DNA of 64,000 bases, from NCBI GenBank assembly GCA_947168045.1, contig CAMVKN010000013.1, positions 1 through 64,000 of the forward strand. The letters run 5' to 3'. This document shows, in pieces, positions 44,501 to 51,082 of the stretch. The notes under the pieces were generated by a model. It did no database searches. It saw only the letters and a program-made list of their open reading frames with translations, and was not told the origin of the DNA. Positions within the stretch are counted from its first letter, which is position 1, and every line of letters begins with the position of its first letter. The position numbers and the translations under genes are program-made. Source of the stretch: an uncultured Prevotellaceae bacterium (GTDB taxonomy: Bacteria > Bacteroidota > Bacteroidia > Bacteroidales > Bacteroidaceae).

Positions 44501-44738
44501 CAGCCCAGACGGGCGCTACACATTGTGCACCGTGCCTATGCCGGCCTTGCACCTCGACGAGCGGCAGGCTGCCACTCTTTTCACACCGGCTGGCGTGGAG
44601 AATATTCCATATCTGCTGTGCCGCCAGATTGTGCGCGACCATGGCGAGGCCACCAATCGCAGGGGCTGCGCCATCAGGGCCGAGGTGCGAGGCGGCGGCA
44701 CCGTAGTAGTCATCACATTGCCCAGGGCGATACAATAA
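41481..44738 (+). CDS. Very large sensor protein with two histidine-kinase-like modules
   Basis: From ATG 41481, which overlaps the eda end by 23 bases, this is 1085 residues; ATG 41448 is possible. It has a lipobox-like LFSAC (Cys19), then TPR-like helices to residue 400 in the periplasm. TM1 is at 403-428. Next is a kinase-like module with N box [12 protein letters not shown] (578), G1 DTGIGM (611) and G2 GFGLLNC (647). TM2 is near 695-712, followed by a second extracytoplasmic region. TM3 is near 850-873, followed by a coiled coil and a second module with [12 protein letters not shown] (His921). The first module lacks the standard HExxTP box: the site reads VNGITP, with a nearby LHEVRR (His486). 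The layout resembles Bacteroidales proteins annotated DUF5112/DUF5113. A response regulator follows. Confidence 0.82.
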   Translation: MWLRHAHKLLGIIILFSACSPAGRQTADKLNSLSYALHYSSLDSTEYYAQQAYSLSEHDADGQAEALNNLAFVRIAQMRYAEAAQLLEQIPSLTGNQLELLVSYIQQMRLCQRTSRNRAFYDYRELALSALRRIDEERQSLDLRQKARLTYAESEMAIVTSTYYYYVGLERQAVHALESMPADLESDTAQYLNYLYNVGAGGIITQGTQEEINQAEFDHLMRCFLLSQQTGHSYFTANSLEALAEHLMVDEYREQLVNDNLPAMKFLSEASGMVGSMIPDGVTYDSLAVSLAQTSLRLFTDYGDVYQIAGAHRTLASCFLALHDYERALHHLHLALSDTTISQAPDLVASIHEQLSVAYAAIDDKQHSDEHRNIYLDLQEQTRQDRSLEARAGQLEQASQQLSILIWAVVAVILLLMVLLACFYLRHRKSHTSREDEAMQQQEDELNEQLLMAGLRVEKGERLALEQRARVSLVNGITPLIDRILHEVRRLQQDGGQERLEYISELTDNINQQTQLLTNWIQLRQGELSLHVETFAVQPLFDIVALGRRSFAMKGITLEVEPTDARVKADKVLTLFMLNTLADNARKFTPKGGSVSIRATVCEDYVELSVSDTGIGMTPDELEHVFDRKVIVDEKTPGSHLKSQLSHGFGLLNCKGIIEKYRKLSKIFSVCHIAAESREGQGSRFSFRLPKGVARVVATLMVMTGLCGMVRANTADSHLTAASAYADSTFISNVNGTYWRTVSLADSCRLHLNAYYRQQYPNGEDTLCMLGDVSSTPPEIIWLHDSIQLNYGILLTIRNESAVAALALHQWQLYHYNNRIYTQLFKELSADVTLDDYCRKMQQSQSNKQVAIILLVVLFLAVLAAVAWQLMAAWGRAAQRQQQQQEKMEMTTDEIARCRQEEEALHVSNAVLDNCLSALKHETMYYPSRIRQLIDAGQAEALPEVVAYYRELYGILSLQATRQTEHTRLHLQRLEHGILGDKVLVDYLFELLRKQSGQKKLQLTTEASPDGRYTLCTVPMPALHLDERQAATLFTPAGVENIPYLLCRQIVRDHGEATNRRGCAIRAEVRGGGTVVVITLPRAIQ

Positions 44739-44788
44739 ACAATGACCAATAAACAATAACCAATAAACGATAAACAATAACCATTATT
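44733..44788 (+). repeat. 7-bp tandem repeat (CAATAAA/CAATAAC), eight units
   Basis: The units CAATAAA, CAATGAC, CAATAAA, CAATAAC, CAATAAA, CGATAAA, CAATAAC and CATTATT run from 44733. The first contains the sensor's stop codon (44736-44738). Most units carry TAA on the coding strand. The array ends 21 bases before the response regulator ATG. Confidence 0.92.
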
Positions 44789-44809
44789 TACTCAACGATA
44801 AACATAATT

Positions 44810-45526
44810 ATGGAACGATTCAAAGTCATCATTGTCGAGGACGTGCCATTAGAGCTGAAAGGTACGCAAGGCATTATACGCAACGACATTCCCGAGGCGG
44901 AGGTCATCGGCACGGCTGACAACGAGCAGGCTTACTGGCGGCTCATCAAGCAGCAGCAGCCAGACCTGTTGCTGCTCGACCTGGGGCTGGGAGGCTCAAC
45001 AACCGTCGGCGTGGAGATTTGTCGACAAACTAAAGAAATGTACCCGCACGTGCGCGTACTTATATTTACTGGTGAGATACTCAACGAAAAGCTGTGGGTT
45101 GACGTGCTTGATGCCGGGGCCGATGGAATCATCCTGAAGACTGGCGAGTTGCTCACTCGTGGCGACGTGCTGGCAGTGATGGCCGGCAAGCAGCTGGTCT
45201 TCAACGAACCCATCCTCAAACGTATTGTCGATGTGTTCAAGCGCACCATCGGTTCGCAGTTAGCCAGGCAAGAGGCACTGGTCAACTACGAGATTGACGA
45301 GTATGACGAGCGCTTTCTCCGTCATCTGGCCTTAGGCTACACCAAGGACCAGATAACCCAGCTCCGTGGCATGCCCTTTGGTGTGAAGAGCTTGGAGAAG
45401 CGCCAGAATGAGCTGGTGCAGAAACTGTTCCCCGATGGACGCAGCGTCAATGCCACCCGCTTGGTGGTGAGAGCATTTGAGCTGCACATCCTTGACCTTG
45501 ACAACCTGGAGCCCGACGAGGAGTGA
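44810..45526 (+). CDS. Response regulator with C-terminal DNA-binding-like domain
   Basis: This 238-residue protein starts with a receiver domain: acidic pair in IIVEDVPLE, the phospho-acceptor Asp in LLLLDLGLGGS near residue 60, Thr in VLIFTGE, and Lys in GIILKTGE. The C-terminal part (DERFLRHLALGYTKDQITQLRGMPFGVKSLEKRQNELVQKLF) resembles a LuxR-type helix-turn-helix, though it is divergent. It is almost certainly the partner of the sensor just upstream. Targets are unknown; kdgK-eda in front of the sensor are candidates by position only. Confidence 0.87.
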   Translation: MERFKVIIVEDVPLELKGTQGIIRNDIPEAEVIGTADNEQAYWRLIKQQQPDLLLLDLGLGGSTTVGVEICRQTKEMYPHVRVLIFTGEILNEKLWVDVLDAGADGIILKTGELLTRGDVLAVMAGKQLVFNEPILKRIVDVFKRTIGSQLARQEALVNYEIDEYDERFLRHLALGYTKDQITQLRGMPFGVKSLEKRQNELVQKLFPDGRSVNATRLVVRAFELHILDLDNLEPDEE

Positions 45527-45531
45527 CTCTT

Positions 45532-45580
45532 GGTTTGAGATTTGAGAATTGAGATTTGAGATTTAAGATTTGAGATTTGA
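45532..45580 (+). repeat. 7-bp tandem repeat (GATTTGA), seven units
   Basis: GGTTTGA, GATTTGA, GAATTGA, GATTTGA, GATTTAA, GATTTGA, GATTTGA from 45532. The last unit provides the TTG start codon of the next gene (45577-45579). Units carry TGA or TAA on the coding strand. It begins five bases after the response regulator stop. Confidence 0.93.
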
Positions 45581-46173
45581 AGTTTAGTAAGTTTTTCTCC
45601 TATCTGGCATTGGTGCTGCTGCTGGTACTGTTAGTACTTGTGCTGGCATCGTGGATGTTGTCGGCCACGCGGGGCGAGGACGTGCGGTCGTTGCTCTCGT
45701 CTGAGGGCATCCGCTTCTTCCTTGGCGGCTTTGTGTCCATGATGCAGCATCCCCTGCTGGTGTGGCTGTTGCTGCTGTCCATGGCCTGGGGCTGCCTCTC
45801 TGCCAGTGGTATGCTTTCGTTCTTCAGCACGCCGCTGGCGGCTCATCGCCGTCGGCAGACCGTCATTCTGCTCACCATACTCTTCTTGGTTTATTTGGGG
45901 GTGGTCCTCTGGCTGACGGTCCCCTCGCAGGCCGTGCTCCTCTCGGCCACCGGCCAACTGTGGCCATCGCCCTTCAGTCGGGCACTGGTGCCTATAGTAG
46001 CCTTTGGCACCATTCTCCTCTCTGCTGTCTACGGCCTGCTGGCACGTCGTTTCTTGTCAGTGGCCGACGTCTTTCAGGCGCTTGTCCATGGCATAGCCGC
46101 AACAGCGCCCCTGCTGTTGCTCTATGTCTTGGTCATGCAGCTCGTAGGCTCCCTCCGCTTCGTCTTCGGATAA
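45577..46173 (+). CDS. Membrane protein of unknown function
   Basis: This 198-residue protein has about five membrane segments (YLALVLLLVLLVLVLASWML, HPLLVWLLLLSMAWGCLSAS, VILLTILFLVYLGVVLWL, LVPIVAFGTILLSAVYGLLA, ATAPLLLLYVLVMQLV). I do not recognise the family with confidence. The start is TTG inside the spacer repeat (MKFSKFFSYLALV); no ATG is near. It follows the response regulator and converges on an MgtC gene with a short gap. The TTG start and unknown family lower certainty about the exact N-terminus. Confidence 0.7.
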   Translation: MKFSKFFSYLALVLLLVLLVLVLASWMLSATRGEDVRSLLSSEGIRFFLGGFVSMMQHPLLVWLLLLSMAWGCLSASGMLSFFSTPLAAHRRRQTVILLTILFLVYLGVVLWLTVPSQAVLLSATGQLWPSPFSRALVPIVAFGTILLSAVYGLLARRFLSVADVFQALVHGIAATAPLLLLYVLVMQLVGSLRFVFG

Positions 46174-46186
46174 TAGAGGTGAGGGG

Positions 46187-46654
46187 TTAGGGGTGAGAGA
46201 CATTTTCCTCGGCGTTATCGGGCTTCTCGTGGAAGATATTGTGGTGGATGAAGTCCGACCCCTCAAGGCACATCAGCACGAGTGCCGTTGCGACGAGCGC
46301 CAGCGCATACATGCCTGCTCCTGCGGTCATACCGATGGCCGAGGTCACCCACAGACCTGCTGCTGTGGTCAGCCCCTTCACGGCATTTTTCTGGAAGATG
46401 ATGCAGCCGGCCCCGATGAAGCCCATGCCGCTGATGACCTGTGCTGCCATGCGGCTGGGGTCGCGTTGTATGCCCTGTATGCCCATGAAGTCGTCGAAGC
46501 CGTGCATTGACAGCACCATCAGCAGTCCGCTGCCCAGGCCTACCAGGAAGTGTGTGCGGAAGCCAGCCTCCTTCGAGCGGTATTCACGCTCCAGGCCGAT
46601 GGCGCCGCCCAGCAGGGCCGCCACCACGATGTGTAGGATATATTCGCCTGTCAT
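46187..46654 (-). CDS. MgtC/SapB-family membrane protein
   Basis: This 155-residue protein has four membrane segments and the family motifs ALLGGAIGLEREYRSKEAGFRTHFLVGLGSGL and GMGFIGAGCIIF, followed by GLTTAAGLWVTSAIGMTAG. MgtC proteins are linked to growth at low magnesium and to survival under stress; the biochemical role is debated. It is the shorter form without the cytoplasmic C-terminal domain. It is downstream of the MBL hydrolase, separated by a heptad repeat. Confidence 0.92.
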   Translation of the reverse strand: MTGEYILHIVVAALLGGAIGLEREYRSKEAGFRTHFLVGLGSGLLMVLSMHGFDDFMGIQGIQRDPSRMAAQVISGMGFIGAGCIIFQKNAVKGLTTAAGLWVTSAIGMTAGAGMYALALVATALVLMCLEGSDFIHHNIFHEKPDNAEENVSHP

Positions 46655-46682
46655 AGTCTAAAATCTAAAATAATAAAACTTA

Positions 46683-46717
46683 CCTCTCACTTCTCACTTC
46701 TCACTTCTCACCTCTCA
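46683..46717 (-). repeat. 7-bp tandem repeat (CTTCTCA), five units
   Basis: Plus-strand units CCTCTCA, CTTCTCA three times, CCTCTCA. On the coding strand each is TGAGAAG or TGAGAGG, so each begins with TGA. The first one is the stop codon of the MBL gene (46715-46717). Confidence 0.93.
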
Positions 46718-47359
46718 TCTTAAATAGGGATTCATCATCACCTCATCGCCAATCTTCGTGGCAGGACCATGTCCCGTGAAGACCGTCACGTCGGCGGGTA
46801 GCGGTTTTAGTACCCGTTGCAGACTGCTCATCAGCTGCTGCCATGAGCCACCCTCCAGGTCGGTGCGCCCTACGCTCATGCGGAACAGCGTGTCGCCGGC
46901 GAAGAGCACCTTCTCATCTTCGATGTAGAACACCACGCTGCCCGGCGAGTGTCCGGGTGTGTGCAGCACCCTCAGTTCGAGCGAGCCCAGAGCAATGCGG
47001 TCGCCATCGTGCAGCGCATCGCCCAGCGGAGGCATCGCGTGGTCATAGCTTGTGCCAAGCATGCTGGCTACCTGTCGGCCCATGTGGGCATAGATGTCAT
47101 TGTCAGCTGCATGCAGCCGAGGTTTCACGCCGAAGGTCTCATACAGTGTGTCGAGTCCGAAGATATGGTCGAAGTGCGCATGTGTGCAAAGCACATGCTG
47201 CAGCGTCAGTCCGTTGTCCTTCAGATAGCTGACAACAGCCTGCCGTTCCTGGTCGTAGAAGGCACCGCAGTCAATGACGGCAGCCTCCTTTGTCGTCTCG
47301 TCACTCACCACATAGCAGTTTTCCTGAATGGGGTTCAGTACAAATTTCTTAATCTCCAT
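46715..47359 (-). CDS. MBL-fold metallo-hydrolase (glyoxalase II-like)
   Basis: This 214-residue protein has the metal-binding motif THAHFDH near residue 60, the later His in VLHTPGHSPGS and Asp in VLFAGDTLF, and a last His in FTGHGPATKIG. This is the full metallo-beta-lactamase fold ligand set. It resembles the small YcbL/glyoxalase II-like hydrolases; the thioester or other substrate is not evident. It sits between rsmG and mgtC on the minus strand with short heptad-containing gaps. Confidence 0.9.
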   Translation of the reverse strand: MEIKKFVLNPIQENCYVVSDETTKEAAVIDCGAFYDQERQAVVSYLKDNGLTLQHVLCTHAHFDHIFGLDTLYETFGVKPRLHAADNDIYAHMGRQVASMLGTSYDHAMPPLGDALHDGDRIALGSLELRVLHTPGHSPGSVVFYIEDEKVLFAGDTLFRMSVGRTDLEGGSWQQLMSSLQRVLKPLPADVTVFTGHGPATKIGDEVMMNPYLR

Positions 47360-47360
47360 A

Positions 47361-47381
47361 ACTCCTAATTGCTAACTCAAA
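47361..47381 (-). repeat. Degenerate 7-bp repeat between rsmG and the MBL gene
   Basis: Plus-strand ACTCCTA, ATTGCTA, ACTCAAA. On the coding strand the first unit (TTTGAGT) contains the rsmG stop TGA, and the others contain TAG. Related to the TCCTAAC heptads at 1441 and 51014. Confidence 0.6.
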
Positions 47382-47997
47382 CCGGCAGATAGATACAGTA
47401 TTTTTCCTTGAACCACTCCTCATCGAACCATTCGCTCAGCGCCGTTGTCTGTACGCTGCGTCTGAAGGGGCGTGTTTCTTCTTGCAGGTCGCCCCCCTTC
47501 AGGCAGAAGATGCCGTTAGGCATGGCGTTGTGCTGTTCTTTCTTGATGTTCTTCCTAACCATTCGTACAAGGTCGGGCAGGGGCATCACGGCACGACTCA
47601 CTACGAAGTCATACTTACCCTTCTCCTCCTCGCCGCGACGGTGCAGAGGCGTACAGTTCTCCAGTCCGATGGCCTGGGCCACCTCCTGTGCCACGCGAAT
47701 CTTCTTTCCTGTGCCATCGATGAGCGTGAAGTGGCACCGTGGGAAGAGGATGGCCAGCGGTATGCCGGGGAAACCGCCGCCCGTGCCGAAGTCGAGGATG
47801 TCAGTGTTGTCCTTGAAGTGCAGCATGCGTCCGATGGCCATCGAGTGCAGCACATGGTGCAGATAGAGGTTGTCGATGTCCTTGCGCGAGATGACGTTTA
47901 TCTTCTCGTTCCACTCATGGTAGAGTACATCAAGCGCCGCTATCTGTTCGTGCTGCCGCTCCGTCAGCTGTGGGAAGTATTTTTCAATCAGTTCCAT
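47377..47997 (-). CDS. rsmG: 16S rRNA (guanine527-N7)-methyltransferase
   Basis: This 206-residue enzyme methylates G527 in 16S rRNA; its loss gives low-level streptomycin resistance in other bacteria. Motifs: NVISRKDIDNLYLHH, the SAM-binding DFGTGGGFPGIPLAILFP, LIDGTGKK and DFVVSRAVMPL. Length is normal. A good promoter lies upstream, so it probably begins an rsmG-MBL-mgtC unit. Confidence 0.96.
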   Translation of the reverse strand: MELIEKYFPQLTERQHEQIAALDVLYHEWNEKINVISRKDIDNLYLHHVLHSMAIGRMLHFKDNTDILDFGTGGGFPGIPLAILFPRCHFTLIDGTGKKIRVAQEVAQAIGLENCTPLHRRGEEEKGKYDFVVSRAVMPLPDLVRMVRKNIKKEQHNAMPNGIFCLKGGDLQEETRPFRRSVQTTALSEWFDEEWFKEKYCIYLPV

Positions 47998-48017
47998 TGT
48001 CGTTTCCTTTTATGCCG

Positions 48018-48048
48018 CAAAATTACGAAAAGTCGAGGAAAACGCAAA
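48018..48048 (-). promoter_or_regulatory. Predicted promoter of rsmG
   Basis: On the minus strand TTTG (48045-48048), 19 bases, then TAATTTTG (48018-48025), with the ATG about 20 bases downstream. Sequence and spacing match the phylum's form. Confidence 0.72.
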
Positions 48049-48137
48049 GAAAAAATACTTATTTCTTTTCTTTATCCTACATTATTCATAACACAGTATT
48101 TGTACGCTTCGCGTCCTCCAAAAACAAAAGAAAACAA

Positions 48138-48184
48138 AATAAAACCAACAAAAACCGGCTTTATTTTGTTTTTCTGGTTTTATT
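48138..48184. repeat. AT-rich imperfect inverted repeat
   Basis: AATAAAACCAACAAAAAC (48138-48155) faces GTTTTTCTGGTTTTATT (48168-48184), leaving a 12-base loop. A short CCGCTTTGCGG hairpin follows near 48200. It sits between the rsmG promoter and element D; role unknown. Confidence 0.65.
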
Positions 48185-48245
48185 CTGTTTTTGTAAGACC
48201 GCTTTGCGGTTGAACACGAGGCGATGAACAATGTAGATTTGTTTT

Positions 48246-48565
48246 TAGGGTGTCAGGGTGACAGAACGCCGACAAACACAGTAGGTGCACCCTGTTTTTG
48301 AGGGTGACAAGGGTGTCAGGAGGGTGACAGACGTTTGCGAACACAGAACGCGTCAATGGATTAGATAGCCGAGTTTGCGCTGAATATTATCGAGAGAATT
48401 CAGCGCTAACCCCATGAGATAATTCTGCAAAGTGCAGAGTTATGATATTATCTCATGTGGTTTTAACGCTAAAGCGTATTGTCACCCTCCTGTCACCCTT
48501 GTCACCCTCTAAAACAGGGTGCAACCCCTCTGTTTATCGACGTTCTGTCACCCTGACACCCTGTA
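48246..48565. repeat. Composite inverted-repeat element D
   Basis: The arms (48246-48332 and 48478-48564) are inverted copies of about 87 bp with few differences; for example AGGGTGTCAGGGTGACAGAA and GAGGGTGACAAGGGTG occur in both. The centre holds GCGCTGAAT/ATTCAGCGC around TATCGAGAGAATTC. It also has a larger palindrome, CATGAGATAAT...ATTATCTCATG (48413-48457), enclosing TCTGCAAAGTGCAGA. The motifs GATAATTC, GAGAGAATTC and GCCGAG are shared with the centres of elements A, B or C. No gene is supported in 47998-48761. Confidence 0.9.
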
Positions 48566-48621
48566 TAACGAAAAAATGCTTATATAGGGGCGGGATGACC
48601 CGAAACGAATCGTCCGAAAAA

Positions 48622-48657
48622 TCCGACCAGGTCGGACAAAAGTCCGAGCAGGTCGGA
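48622..48657. promoter_or_regulatory. Tandem palindromes upstream of the HAD-panB operon
   Basis: TCCGACCAGGTCGGA (48622-48636) and TCCGAGCAGGTCGGA (48643-48657) are each near-perfect palindromes, and together with their A/T flanks they form a larger palindrome. They lie about 50-90 bases before the predicted promoter at 48710. A regulator binding site or an RNA hairpin is possible; no evidence distinguishes them. Confidence 0.5.
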
Positions 48658-48709
48658 TTTGCTATGAAGGTACTTTCGCTCGGAAAAGAAAAGAAAAAAG
48701 TGTTTTTCT

Positions 48710-48740
48710 TTTGCTTTTCGCTCGCTTCTTCGTACCTTTG
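48710..48740 (+). promoter_or_regulatory. Predicted promoter of the HAD-panB operon
   Basis: TTTG (48710-48713), 19 bases, then TACCTTTG (48733-48740), with ATG 48762 22 bases downstream. Exact match to the Bacteroidota pattern. Confidence 0.8.
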
Positions 48741-48761
48741 CAGCTGAAAAGAAATGAAACG

Positions 48762-49418
48762 ATGATAGTAGAACATTTCAAGGCAGCCCTGTTCGACCTC
48801 GACGGCGTGGTGTTCGACACTGAGCCGCAGTACAGCGTGTTCTGGGGTGAGCAGTGCCGTCTGTACCATCCGGAGCACCCCGGGCTGGAGAACGAGATTA
48901 AAGGCTCGACGCTGGAACAAATCTTCGAGATGGGGTGGGGAGGCGACCTGGTGCCGGAGCGCGCCAAGGTGGTGGAACGCCTGAACGCCTTCGAGGCACA
49001 GATGCGCCTGGACTATGTGCCGGGCTTCGTGCCCTTCGTGACGGGACTGCGACAACAGGGCGTCAGGACGGCTGTGGTGACGAGCAGCAACCGGCAGAAG
49101 ATGGAGAACGTCTACGTGAAGCACCCTGAGTTCGCGCCACTCTTCGATGCCGTGCTCACCAGCGAGGATTTCGACGAGAGCAAGCCGTCGCCCGACTGCT
49201 ACCTGAAAGCCGCCCAGCGCTTCGGCCTCACGCCGGCTGAGTGCGTGGTCTTTGAGGACAGCATCAACGGCCTGCGCGCTGGACGGGCCGCCGGCATGAC
49301 GGTGGTGGGACTGCTCACTACCAATCCACTGGAGAAGGTGCAGCCGCTGAGCGACATGCAGATTGCTGACTACCTACGGTTGGAAATGAGTGGTGATTGT
49401 TTAGAGATTAGTAAATAA
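48762..49418 (+). CDS. HAD-superfamily phosphatase (beta-phosphoglucomutase-like)
   Basis: From ATG 48762 the protein is 218 residues. HAD motif I is ALFDLDGVVFDTEP with both Asp residues, motif II is AVVTSSNRQKM, the Lys is in DESKPSPDCYLKAAQ, and motif IV is CVVFEDSINGLRAG. The cap is the small alpha-helical type of subfamily IA3, which includes sugar-phosphate phosphatases and beta-phosphoglucomutase. The substrate is not known. It heads an operon with panB and others. Confidence 0.9.
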   Translation: MIVEHFKAALFDLDGVVFDTEPQYSVFWGEQCRLYHPEHPGLENEIKGSTLEQIFEMGWGGDLVPERAKVVERLNAFEAQMRLDYVPGFVPFVTGLRQQGVRTAVVTSSNRQKMENVYVKHPEFAPLFDAVLTSEDFDESKPSPDCYLKAAQRFGLTPAECVVFEDSINGLRAGRAAGMTVVGLLTTNPLEKVQPLSDMQIADYLRLEMSGDCLEISK

Positions 49419-49448
49419 AAAACATTAAATATAAAATAGTAAAAAGCA

Positions 49449-50270
49449 ATGCCAGGATATTTGGTCAGCGACGAGCGCAAGGTGACGACACGTCGCTTCA
49501 TTGAGATGAAACAAAAAGGTGAGAAGATTTCAATGCTCACCAGTTACGACTTCACTACGGCCGGCATCGTCGACCGTGCCGGCATCGATGGCATCCTCAT
49601 CGGCGACTCGGCCTCCAACGTCATGGTGGGCAACGCCACGACGCTGCCTATGACCGTCGACCAGATGATTTATCACGCCCGCTCGGTGGTGAACGCCGTG
49701 AAGCGTGCTCTCGTGGTGTGCGACATGCCCTTCGGCAGCTACCAGACGGGTGTGCACGACGGCGTGACCAACGCCATTCGCATCATGAAGGAGAGCGGCT
49801 GCGACGCCCTGAAGATGGAGGGTGGCGTGGAAATCCTTGACACGGTGAAGGCTATCCTCGATGCAGGCATACCTGTGATGGCCCACTTAGGACTGACGCC
49901 GCAGAGCATCAACAAGTTTGGTGGCTATGCTGTGCGCGCCAAGGAGGAGCGTGAGGCCCAGAAGCTGCTCAGCGATGCCAAGGCGCTGTCAGAGGCCGGT
50001 TGCTTCGCCTTGACGCTCGAGAAGGTGCCCGCCGCGCTGGCTGAGCAGGTGACGCGCGAAATCAGCATCCCCACCATCGGCATCGGCGCTGGCAACCACT
50101 GTGACGGACAGATTCTCGTCGTGGCCGACATGCTGGGCATGACGCAGGGCTTCTCGCCACGCTTCCTGCGCCGCTATGCTGACCTGGGCACGGTGATGAC
50201 CGACGCCATCGGCCAGTATGTCAGCGATGTGAAGAGCGGTGATTTCCCCAACGAAAGCGAGTCATATTAG
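49449..50270 (+). CDS. panB: 3-methyl-2-oxobutanoate hydroxymethyltransferase
   Basis: The first enzyme of pantothenate synthesis, transferring a hydroxymethyl group from 5,10-methylene-THF to alpha-ketoisovalerate. The 273-residue protein has [74 protein letters not shown] and the late [13 protein letters not shown]. These cover the metal and substrate sites. Length is typical. Other pantothenate genes are not in the window. Confidence 0.97.
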   Translation: MPGYLVSDERKVTTRRFIEMKQKGEKISMLTSYDFTTAGIVDRAGIDGILIGDSASNVMVGNATTLPMTVDQMIYHARSVVNAVKRALVVCDMPFGSYQTGVHDGVTNAIRIMKESGCDALKMEGGVEILDTVKAILDAGIPVMAHLGLTPQSINKFGGYAVRAKEEREAQKLLSDAKALSEAGCFALTLEKVPAALAEQVTREISIPTIGIGAGNHCDGQILVVADMLGMTQGFSPRFLRRYADLGTVMTDAIGQYVSDVKSGDFPNESESY

Positions 50271-50274
50271 GAAA

Positions 50275-51018
50275 ATGGATAAGATAGGACGATATGAATT
50301 CATGGCCGAGCCGTTCCACTGCGACTTCAGGGGACGGCTGTTCATGGGGCATCTGGGCAACCACCTGCTCAATGCTGCCGACTTCCACAGCACCGACCGT
50401 GGCTTCGGCATGAAGTACCTGATGACGATACAACGCTCGTGGGTGCTCTCACGCCTGGCCATTGAGATGGACGAGATGCCTGAACAGTACACCCGCTTCG
50501 TGGTTGAGACATGGGTGGAGAGCGCCATGCGCTATTTCACCTCGCGCAACTTCCGCATCGTTTCGCCCGACGGTACCAAGGTGTATGGCTACGGGCGCAG
50601 CATCTGGGCGATGATTGACACCTCCACACGGCAGCCCACCGACATCTTTGCCATCGACAACGGTGCCATCAACAACTGGATAGTGACCGACAAGGAGTGC
50701 CCCATACAGAAGGGAGGCCGCGTGAAGATGGGCAACGATGCACCGCTGGTGCGCACCATCGAAACACACTATAACGACGTGGACATCAACGGCCACATCA
50801 ACTCAGTGAAATACATCGAACACATCCTCGACCTGTGGCCCATCGACTTCTACCGCGAACACCAACTAAGGCGCTTCGAGATAGCATACGTAGCCGAGGC
50901 CCACGGCGGCGACCACCTGGCGTTCTATAGCGAGGCGGTAGGCGACAGCGGATATAACGTGCGCATAGCCAACGCCGACAGTGGCGTTGAGGTGTGCCGT
51001 GCGGCCTTGGTCTATTAG
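50275..51018 (+). CDS. Acyl-ACP thioesterase (FatA/FatB-like)
   Basis: This 247-residue double hot-dog protein resembles bacterial acyl-ACP thioesterases. The N-terminal half has YEFMAEPFHCDFRGRLFMGHLGNHLLNAADFH and the W-V-L-S-R helix region. The C-terminal half has the catalytic NxHxxN motif in VDINGHINSVKYIEHIL, and an acidic/Cys segment in SGVEVCRAAL. It would release free fatty acids from acyl carrier protein. ATG 50275 is five bases after the panB stop; the longer frame overlaps panB and adds unrelated residues. Its stop codon lies in a heptad repeat. Confidence 0.9.
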   Translation: MDKIGRYEFMAEPFHCDFRGRLFMGHLGNHLLNAADFHSTDRGFGMKYLMTIQRSWVLSRLAIEMDEMPEQYTRFVVETWVESAMRYFTSRNFRIVSPDGTKVYGYGRSIWAMIDTSTRQPTDIFAIDNGAINNWIVTDKECPIQKGGRVKMGNDAPLVRTIETHYNDVDINGHINSVKYIEHILDLWPIDFYREHQLRRFEIAYVAEAHGGDHLAFYSEAVGDSGYNVRIANADSGVEVCRAALVY

Positions 51019-51082
51019 AAGTTAGGAGTCCTTTGCAGAGCAAAGCGGCAAAGCCGAGCGAGGAATTAGGAGTTAGGAATTA
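51014..51082 (+). repeat. Split 7-bp repeat between the thioesterase and uvrA
   Basis: ATTAGAA and GTTAGGA run from 51014, and the first unit contains the thioesterase stop TAG. About 33 bases with small hairpins (GCAAAGCGGCAAAGC) come next. GGAATTA, GGAGTTA and GGAATTA then end at the uvrA ATG. TAG occurs in nearly every unit on the coding strand. Confidence 0.8.

Noticed and set aside
3980..48565. Composite elements as insertion sequences
   Set aside because: No transposase or target-site duplication could be seen at any of the loci; a non-autonomous element remains possible but is not claimed as an IS.
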